A DNA stretch of 28,608 nt from positions 1-28,608 of the forward strand of contig DCHE01000022.1 in assembly GCA_002314775.1 (NCBI GenBank), in the 5' to 3' direction. The notes under the pieces were generated by a model. It was not told where the DNA came from and searched no databases. It worked only from the letters and a program-made list of their open reading frames with translations. Below are positions 23,477 through 28,608 of the stretch, piece by piece. Position 1 is the first letter of the stretch; each line of letters opens with the position of its first letter. Both the position numbers and the translations under genes were made by a program. Source of the stretch: Lachnospiraceae bacterium UBA1760 (GTDB taxonomy: Bacteria > Bacillota > Clostridia > Lachnospirales > Lachnospiraceae).

Positions 23477-24277
23477 ATGGAAAGTAATAACAGGAAGATA
23501 CTATTTTTTGATATTGACGGAACACTCATTACAAATGATGGAAAAAGAACATTTCCCGAGGACGCAAAGGAAGCGTTGAGAAATGCCAGAAAAAATGGAC
23601 ACTTGATGTTTATTAATACTGGCAGAGTCAGAGCTAATGTTGAGGATTTTATATTTAATGATTGCTTCGACGGCATAGTATGTGGCTGTGGAACTCATAT
23701 CATCTATAATGATGAGGAGCTTTTTCATCATACCTTAGAGCAGGATTACTGTAAGGAAATTGCTAGAAAATGCAGAAGGTACGGCTTTGCTGCACTTTTT
23801 GAGCATGCAGAGCAGAATGGCTATGATGGAACAATGAGGCTAAATGATGATAATCCGATTCTTGAGTATTTTAAAAAGATGAACAGAAAGATGGTTTCGG
23901 ACATTGAGGATAGTGACTTTATTTTTGATAAATTTGCTGCATGGTATGATGAAAACAGTGATATCGATGGGTTCAGGAAGGATATTGGCAAGGATTTCAT
24001 GATAATTGACCGTGAAGGAAACTTTGTCGAGGTTGTTCCGCATGGCTTTTCAAAGGCGACAGGAATAAAATATCTGCTTGACTATTTTGATATTCCGCTT
24101 GAAAATGCTTATGTATTTGGTGACAGCAACAATGATCTTGAGATGATTGAGTATGTGCCAAACAGTATTGCGATGAAGGTCTGCAGTGATGAGGTTAGAA
24201 AAAAAGCCTCCTACATAACCGAGGATGTTATGGATGGCGGAATATATAAGGCAATGAAACACTTTGGACTTTTTTAA
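23477..24277 (+). CDS. Cof-type HAD phosphatase, possible riboflavin-pathway phosphatase
   Basis: 266 residues. Motif I is FFDIDGTLITND with both aspartates (Asp12, Asp14), the C2-type cap occupies the middle, motif III includes the lysine of FSKATGIKYLL, and motif IV is FGDSNNDLEMIE. This is the Cof/YwtE/YcsE type. In Bacillus, HAD phosphatases of this type remove phosphate from the ribitylaminouracil phosphate, a step RibD does not do. The gene begins ten bases after ribH, so it should share the FMN-controlled transcript, and I infer it may fill this step. The ribosome site is weak (AGGGG). Other sugar-phosphate substrates remain possible. Confidence 0.88.
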   Translation: MESNNRKILFFDIDGTLITNDGKRTFPEDAKEALRNARKNGHLMFINTGRVRANVEDFIFNDCFDGIVCGCGTHIIYNDEELFHHTLEQDYCKEIARKCRRYGFAALFEHAEQNGYDGTMRLNDDNPILEYFKKMNRKMVSDIEDSDFIFDKFAAWYDENSDIDGFRKDIGKDFMIIDREGNFVEVVPHGFSKATGIKYLLDYFDIPLENAYVFGDSNNDLEMIEYVPNSIAMKVCSDEVRKKASYITEDVMDGGIYKAMKHFGLF

Positions 24278-24280
24278 AAT

Positions 24281-24316
24281 CTGTATTAAAGATTGTATTA
24301 AGTATTGTATTTTGGA
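24281..24316. repeat. Three tandem 12-bp imperfect repeats
   Basis: CTGTATTAAAGA, TTGTATTAAGTA and TTGTATTTTGGA follow each other from 24281. The last copy contains part of the ribosome site (TTGGAGAG) of the next gene. Confidence 0.75.
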
Positions 24317-24324
24317 GAGTAACT

Positions 24325-25212
24325 ATGAAATACCAGGATAATGATAACAATCAATTAAATAACAGAAGTGAAGAGGCAGAGCCTCTCAAAAATGATGATG
24401 AGGTTAAAAATCCCTTCTGCGAAAGAAGACTCAGATTTATTGATCAGCTTGTAAATTCGATAACAAAACCTAAAACACTTATCGATATGACAGAGGCAAG
24501 GCAGACATCCTTTGTAAAATACTATATTGTACTTATCCTTATAACTGTCATTTTGGTGTTTGTGATACCGACAGCTGCAACGGTGGCTGGATTTGGCGGT
24601 TTTCAGAATTTGTTTAGAAATAAAATACCGAGCTTTCGTGTGACAGATGGGAAGCTGATTGCTGAGAAACAATTCCAGATAACAACCACTGGCGCGACAT
24701 TTTATATTGACCCTGCAGTAGATAACGTGGAGGATATGAAGCTTTCTGACAATATGACCTACGTTGCATTTACAAGAAGTTCATATGCTATTTTTTACAG
24801 AGACAATGGGAAGAATGTGACTTTTATGGCTGGGAAGATAAGTAATATTTTCTCGGAGGGTACGGACAATGAGACTTTGGTAGGGATAGTACCGTATATT
24901 TATGGATTTTTCTTTGCGTATTTTATTGTTACATTTATCCAAATGACGATGAGATATCTGATTCTTGCTCTATTTTATATGATATTTGCATCGAATTTTA
25001 ACAGGCAGTCAGGACTCAGACTTTCAAGTGGAGCCTTGATAAAAATATGTATATATGCGCAGACAATAGGAATACTTGCTGTTAATCTTAACATTGGTCT
25101 AGGACAAATGTTGCCAGCTACACTTGTTAGCATAGCTGGCGTAGTGACTTCAATTTTGATTGTAAAAGCAAGCTTTAAGGAATATTTGCCTCAAGGGTCA
25201 AATTTTGATTAG
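24325..25212 (+). CDS. DUF1189-like membrane protein
   Basis: 295 residues. A hydrophilic N-terminus (to about 65) leads to a membrane helix (about 70-92). An extracytoplasmic beta-rich part with FRVTDGKLIAEKQFQI and SSYAIFYRDNGKNVTFM (about 95-185) follows, and then three or four hydrophobic segments to the end. This order, with one helix, a soluble domain and a helical C-terminal membrane part, matches DUF1189 as I know it; the function is unknown. It follows the HAD gene by 47 bases containing 12-bp repeats, and may be read from the riboflavin transcript. Its stop is one base from the stop of the convergent CYTH gene, with no terminator between. Confidence 0.7.
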   Translation: MKYQDNDNNQLNNRSEEAEPLKNDDEVKNPFCERRLRFIDQLVNSITKPKTLIDMTEARQTSFVKYYIVLILITVILVFVIPTAATVAGFGGFQNLFRNKIPSFRVTDGKLIAEKQFQITTTGATFYIDPAVDNVEDMKLSDNMTYVAFTRSSYAIFYRDNGKNVTFMAGKISNIFSEGTDNETLVGIVPYIYGFFFAYFIVTFIQMTMRYLILALFYMIFASNFNRQSGLRLSSGALIKICIYAQTIGILAVNLNIGLGQMLPATLVSIAGVVTSILIVKASFKEYLPQGSNFD

Positions 25213-25213
25213 C

Positions 25214-25696
25214 TTATTCTAAGCTTTCAACAAAATAAACTGCCTCAGCCTTGGAAAGTCTGCTAAGGTTTGAGTTGTGAAAATTAGAATCATATGTAAC
25301 CTCTTTTCCAAACCAGGAAGGGAGGTTATATTTTTTTGAGGCTTCCTCTGACGGAAATTCAATCTCGGCCATGATAAAGCCCTCGAAAAGATCATGGAAC
25401 ACGTCGAGTTCAATGGTTAATCCGTCGTCGAAGGGAATTTTATATCTTGTCTTTGAAATGATATTGCCCTCGACCTTTTTTTCTAAATTATCAAACTGTT
25501 CCTTTGTGAGTGGGAGCTCGAACTCCTCCCTTGCAAGTAAGCCGGCAGACTTGACTGTGAGTATCATTGAATCATCCTTTTGTCTGACTCTTATTACTGG
25601 AAGGGTTGAGATGTAGCCCTGTTTTATCAAATGATGCTCGTACGAGTCTAAATTATCAGGTAATTCTTTTATGAGATATTTTCTTTCGATTTCCAA
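25214..25696 (-). CDS. CYTH-domain protein (triphosphate tunnel family)
   Basis: 160 residues, typical for a single-domain bacterial CYTH protein. The ExExK signature is MEIERKYLI at the start. Further basic and acidic strands include RVRQKDDSMILTVKSAG, YKIPFDDGLTIELDVF and MAEIEFPSEEASKKY, which line the tunnel in known structures. Members hydrolyse inorganic triphosphate or other triphosphates with Mg or Mn; the substrate here is not known. The start is TTG, chosen because AAGGAGG lies eight bases before it and the signature begins there. It is convergent with the DUF1189 gene and divergent from the DJ-1 gene. Confidence 0.9.
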   Translation of the reverse strand: MEIERKYLIKELPDNLDSYEHHLIKQGYISTLPVIRVRQKDDSMILTVKSAGLLAREEFELPLTKEQFDNLEKKVEGNIISKTRYKIPFDDGLTIELDVFHDLFEGFIMAEIEFPSEEASKKYNLPSWFGKEVTYDSNFHNSNLSRLSKAEAVYFVESLE

Positions 25697-25714
25697 TATT
25701 TTGTCCTCCTTTAA

Positions 25715-25743
25715 TTGACTAAGACTGATATCTAGTATACTAT
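25715..25743 (+). promoter_or_regulatory. Promoter for the DJ-1 family gene
   Basis: TTGACT (25715-25720), a 17-base spacer, then TACTAT (25738-25743). A short palindrome TAGTATACTA (25733-25742) overlaps the -10. Confidence 0.45.
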
Positions 25744-25784
25744 TATTTTAGCGATAATTCTATAAAAAAAGAAAGGCGAAAGAG

Positions 25785-26333
25785 ATGAAAAAAGCATATA
25801 TTTTTCTTGCAAATGGATTTGAGGAGGTCGAGGCATTAACTGTGGTCGACATTTTAAGAAGAGCTGGAGTAGATATTGAGACAGTATCAATCACAGGTGA
25901 GGAGTGTGTCACAAGCTCACATAAGGTGAGAGTGCTTGCGGACTCTAAATTAGACGGAAACTATGAGGATGCAGATATGCTTGTACTTCCTGGTGGAATG
26001 CCTGGTACAAATTATCTGAAGGAGAGCGTTAAGCTTGATGAGATTTTAAAATATCACTGCAAAAAGGGAACATACCTTGCAGCTATATGTGCAGCTCCGA
26101 CAGTGTACGGTGGAAAGGGAATGCTTGAGGGCAAGAAGGCCTGCTGCTATCCTGGAATGGAGGATGGACTTCTGGGCGCAGAGAAGAGCTTTGAGCCAGT
26201 TGTAGTTAGCGAAAATTTCATTACTAGCAGAGGCCTTGGTACAGCGATAGATTTTGGACTTAAGCTTGCTGAAATACTTGTAGGTAAGGATACTTCAGAT
26301 AAGGTAGGCAGGGCTATCGTATATCTTGATTAA
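25785..26333 (+). CDS. DJ-1/PfpI family protein (YajL/ThiJ-like)
   Basis: 182 residues, the DJ-1 length. The nucleophile elbow is AAICAAPTV with Cys102, and the glutamate that tunes it lies in FEEVEAL (Glu16, equivalent to Glu18 of human DJ-1). LPGGMPGTN is the conserved strand-turn, and ITSRGLGTAIDFGLKLAEIL the typical C-terminus. DJ-1 homologues are reported as chaperones, glyoxalases or protein/nucleotide deglycases, and which of these applies here cannot be told. The gene has its own promoter and is divergent from the CYTH gene. An inverted repeat without a T run follows it. Confidence 0.92.
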   Translation: MKKAYIFLANGFEEVEALTVVDILRRAGVDIETVSITGEECVTSSHKVRVLADSKLDGNYEDADMLVLPGGMPGTNYLKESVKLDEILKYHCKKGTYLAAICAAPTVYGGKGMLEGKKACCYPGMEDGLLGAEKSFEPVVVSENFITSRGLGTAIDFGLKLAEILVGKDTSDKVGRAIVYLD

Positions 26334-26344
26334 TTAATTCAAAT

Positions 26345-26377
26345 AAGTGAGAAATGCACGAAGTATTTTTCTCACTT
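26345..26377. repeat. Inverted repeat between the DJ-1 gene and murF
   Basis: AAGTGAGAAA (26345-26354) pairs with TTTCTCACTT (26368-26377) around a 13-base loop. There is no clear T run after it on the plus strand, so it may be only a weak terminator or an RNA structure in front of murF. Confidence 0.55.
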
Positions 26378-26412
26378 TAGGATGATAAAGAAAGCTGTGA
26401 AATGGTAAAAAG

Positions 26413-27771
26413 ATGAAGAATGTTAAAATAGAAGAAATTGTAAATGCAACAGGTGGAAGACTTCTTTGTGGAAATCCATTTGATGAAGTTAGAGATCTTA
26501 ATATTGACTCGAGAAAAATAGAGGAAGGAGTTCTCTTTGTCCCTATTATTGGTGCGAGAGTGGATTCGCATAAGTATATACCAGATGCAATGAAGGTTAC
26601 AAATGCAACTCTGACCGACAGAGAGTTAGACGAATATGAAGAGGGAAAATCCTATATTCTTGTAGATAATACAGAGCTTGCACTAAGAAGAATAGGAAGA
26701 TATATCAGAACAAAGTACAAAAGACCTGTTGTCGGCGTGACTGGAAGTGTTGGAAAAACTACAACCAGGGAGATGATTACAACAGCGCTTTTGGCAAATG
26801 TTCCGGTTTACCACACTGAGGGCAATCTTAATTCTCAGATAGGAGTTCCTATTACTCTGTCTAGAATGTGCGACAGGGACAGTGAGGTTGCAGTGCTTGA
26901 GCTTGGAATCAGTGAAGAGGGACATATGGAGTCGCTCACAGATATGGCAAAGCCTGATATTGCAGTTGTCACAATGATTGGTGTGGCTCATATTGAGTTT
27001 ATGAAAACCAGGGAGAATATCTGCAGACAAAAGCTTTTGATTGCAGGAGATATGGATGAAAATGGAGTCATTTTCCTTAATGGTGACGATGAGCTTTTGA
27101 AAAATGCAAAGGTAAATGACAAGGTGAAGACCTTCTATTATGGTACTAGCGAGGGCTGTGACTACAGGGCGGAAAATATTCATCTTGAGGATGGCTTCAA
27201 TACCTATGATTATGTCCATGGAGAAGACAGAATTAAGGTTAAGCTTTCTGCTATGGGAAGACACAATGTACTAAATTCGCTTGTTGGAATAGCTATAGCT
27301 GATTATATGGGCTACGATATCAGAAAATCAGCGGAGGCATTTTCAAGCTTCAAGGGATTAAGACAGAAGGTCTTTGAGTCTAAGAAGGGGTATATTATTA
27401 TCGATGATACCTACAATGCAAGTCCTGATTCCATGAAGGCGAGTCTTAATGTTCTTTCAGATATCGAGTGTTCTGGTAAGAGGTATGCGGTACTCGGTGA
27501 TATGTATGAGCTTGGTGATAATAGTGTTAAATACCATAGAGAGGTTGGCGAGTATGTAAAGGATACTAAGACAGATATTCTTGTTGCGGTTGGTGAACTC
27601 GCAGAGGATATTGCAGATGCCTGTGATAAGGAGAAGGTTTCGGTGCTTTTCTTCAAGGATAAGGAGGCAGCAGCTGAGTATCTTAACGAGAATCTTAAAC
27701 CAGAGGATGTCATTTTGGTGAAGGCCTCAAATGGTATGAAATTATCCGAATTAGTTGAGAAGCTGAATTAG
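26413..27771 (+). CDS. murF: UDP-MurNAc-tripeptide:D-Ala-D-Ala ligase
   Basis: 452 residues, full length. MurF adds D-Ala-D-Ala to UDP-MurNAc-tripeptide with ATP, the last cytosolic step of peptidoglycan precursor synthesis. The N-terminal domain (1-95) shows DSRKIEEGVLFVPIIG. The ATP loop is GVTGSVGKTTTREM (about 108-121). Then come ELGISEEGHMESL, MIGVAHIEFM and the C-terminal DDTYNASPDSMKASL, all typical of MurF. No ddl or mraY is adjacent, so it is outside the usual division-wall cluster. Its ribosome site is weak (an A-rich AAAAAG before ATG), unlike its neighbours. Confidence 0.95.
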   Translation: MKNVKIEEIVNATGGRLLCGNPFDEVRDLNIDSRKIEEGVLFVPIIGARVDSHKYIPDAMKVTNATLTDRELDEYEEGKSYILVDNTELALRRIGRYIRTKYKRPVVGVTGSVGKTTTREMITTALLANVPVYHTEGNLNSQIGVPITLSRMCDRDSEVAVLELGISEEGHMESLTDMAKPDIAVVTMIGVAHIEFMKTRENICRQKLLIAGDMDENGVIFLNGDDELLKNAKVNDKVKTFYYGTSEGCDYRAENIHLEDGFNTYDYVHGEDRIKVKLSAMGRHNVLNSLVGIAIADYMGYDIRKSAEAFSSFKGLRQKVFESKKGYIIIDDTYNASPDSMKASLNVLSDIECSGKRYAVLGDMYELGDNSVKYHREVGEYVKDTKTDILVAVGELAEDIADACDKEKVSVLFFKDKEAAAEYLNENLKPEDVILVKASNGMKLSELVEKLN

Positions 27772-27845
27772 GAAAGCTAATGATATAATGATTCTTATGA
27801 GGATGTTTCTTATTCCTTTTTTGCTACAATTTCATTGCTTTTTTA

Positions 27846-27874
27846 TTGAAAATTATCAAATAAAATTGTATAAT
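27846..27874 (+). promoter_or_regulatory. Strong promoter for the rubrerythrin gene
   Basis: TTGAAA (27846-27851), exactly 17 bases, then a perfect TATAAT (27869-27874). A leader of about 100 bases follows. Confidence 0.7.
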
Positions 27875-27950
27875 ATGTATGGCAGACTGAAGAATAATCG
27901 AGTACTAATCATAAGGTTGTTTGGATGAGATATAATGACAGTGGATTGTC

Positions 27951-27963
27951 AATTATTATAATT
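27951..27963. promoter_or_regulatory. 6-1-6 inverted repeat, possible Fur/PerR-family site
   Basis: AATTAT-T-ATAATT is a perfect 6-1-6 palindrome lying directly before the AAGGAGG of rubrerythrin. PerR boxes have a 7-1-7 form, TTATAATNATTATAA. The match is in layout and AT content, not in every base, and the position downstream of the main promoter is unusual. Confidence 0.3.
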
Positions 27964-27980
27964 AAGGAGGTATTTATAAG

Positions 27981-28523
27981 ATGAAATTTGTATGTACAGT
28001 TTGTGGTTATGTTTATGAAGGAGATGCAGCACCAGAGAAGTGTCCACAGTGTGGAGTTCCTGCTTCAAAGTTTAATGAGGTTAAGGACACAGAGCTTAAC
28101 TGGGCAGCAGAGCATGTAGTAGGAGTTGCTCAGGGTGTTGACCCAGAGATTCTTCAGGGACTTCGTGACAACTTCAACGGCGAGTGCTCAGAGGTTGGTA
28201 TGTACCTTGCTATGGCAAGAGTAGCTTTCCGTGAGGGCTATCCTGAAATCGGCCTTTACTGGGAGAAGGCAGCTTACGAAGAGGCAGAGCATGCAGCTAA
28301 GTTTGCAGAGCTTCTCGGAGAAGTAATCACAGACAGCACAAAGAAGAATCTCGAGATGAGAGTAGAAGCAGAGTGCGGCGCAACAGCCGGCAAGATGGCA
28401 ATCGCAAAGAAAGCCAAGGAGTTAGGCCTAGATGCAATCCATGATACAGTTCACGAGATGGCACGTGACGAAGCTCGACACGGAAAAGCTTTCAAAGGAC
28501 TTCTTGAGAGATACTTTGCTTAA
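27981..28523 (+). CDS. Rubrerythrin with N-terminal rubredoxin domain (reverse type)
   Basis: 180 residues. The first about 35 residues are a rubredoxin-like iron site (CTVCGYVYEG then CPQCGVP). The rest is a four-helix diiron domain with ligands in NGECSEVGMYL, YEEAEHAAKF, VEAECGATAG and ARDEARHGKAF. In classical rubrerythrin the rubredoxin part is at the C-terminus; this reversed order is known in clostridia (revRbr), where the protein acts as an NADH-linked peroxide reductase protecting anaerobes. AAGGAGG, a consensus promoter and a strong terminator suggest high expression as a single gene. A possible peroxide-regulator site precedes it. Confidence 0.95.
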   Translation: MKFVCTVCGYVYEGDAAPEKCPQCGVPASKFNEVKDTELNWAAEHVVGVAQGVDPEILQGLRDNFNGECSEVGMYLAMARVAFREGYPEIGLYWEKAAYEEAEHAAKFAELLGEVITDSTKKNLEMRVEAECGATAGKMAIAKKAKELGLDAIHDTVHEMARDEARHGKAFKGLLERYFA

Positions 28524-28549
28524 GAAAAACGCCGAAATCAAGGCTTTCC

Positions 28550-28587
28550 AAGAGGAGAAGGAGAAATCCTTCTCCTCTTATTTTTTT
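28550..28587 (+). terminator. Strong intrinsic terminator after rubrerythrin
   Basis: AAGAGGAGAAGGA (28550-28562) pairs perfectly with TCCTTCTCCTCTT (28567-28579) around a GAAA tetraloop, followed by A and seven T (28581-28587). Confidence 0.95.
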
Positions 28588-28608
28588 GCTTGTGTCCTTC
28601 GGGTGTCC

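Noticed and set aside
26683..27264. 193-codon open frame on the minus strand inside murF
   Set aside because: It lies wholly within a well-supported murF, has no recognisable protein motif and no convincing ribosome site; it is a shadow of codon bias.
27931..27936. TATAAT in the rubrerythrin leader as a second promoter
   Set aside because: No acceptable -35 or extended -10 element accompanies it; the TTGAAA-17-TATAAT promoter upstream is much better.

Overview
The window is about 28.6 kb of AT-rich chromosomal DNA from a Clostridia-type Firmicute, most likely a Lachnospiraceae member (Butyrivibrio/Roseburia-like; the genus is a guess). The reasons are AGA as the dominant arginine codon, strong AAGGAGG-type ribosome binding sites, several extended -10 promoters, an hprK-murB-rapZ-whiA-crh gene cluster, a DUF4250 gene, a riboswitch-led ribDEBAH operon and a rubredoxin-first rubrerythrin. 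I see no insertion sequence, phage gene, CRISPR array or origin. No gene-free stretch exceeds 300 bases.

Layout. (1) 1-4535: the 3' end of a tRNA (probably tRNA-Gly), a HAD hydrolase, then a run of an AI-2E-family membrane transporter, a shrunken CbiET-like protein, DUF4250 and a two-helix membrane protein, closed by a bidirectional terminator. (2) 4554-7228: a divergent pair. One side is an acidic membrane-anchored protein; the other is a small membrane protein translationally coupled to a membrane-embedded MutS-type ATPase. (3) 7431-9512: a 693-residue cytosolic orphan that looks well expressed. (4) 9691-16721: uvrC on the minus strand, then hprK, a ROK glucokinase, murB, rapZ, whiA and a Crh-type HPr. 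This set links carbon-source signalling (HprK and its Ser46 target) to cell-wall precursor supply and division. (5) 16824-19535: a 903-residue Sel1/TPR protein. (6) 19567-24277: an FMN riboswitch with its terminator, then ribD, ribE, ribBA, ribH and a Cof-type HAD phosphatase that may supply the dephosphorylation step of riboflavin synthesis. (7) 24325-28587: a DUF1189 membrane protein, a convergent CYTH protein, a DJ-1 protein, murF and rubrerythrin with a strong terminator.

Most genes are housekeeping. The most unusual items are: the HPr paralogue with Glu exactly at position 15 and Ser kept at 46; the CbiET-like protein with an eroded SAM loop in a non-cobalamin context; the membrane MutS pair; the two large unrecognised or repeat proteins at 7431 and 16824; an array of 12-bp tandem repeats between ribBA and ribH, with similar 11-12 bp repeats in three other spacers; and a promoter lying inside a terminator-like hairpin in front of murB. 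All start-site choices, promoters and family assignments are by eye, with no database search.
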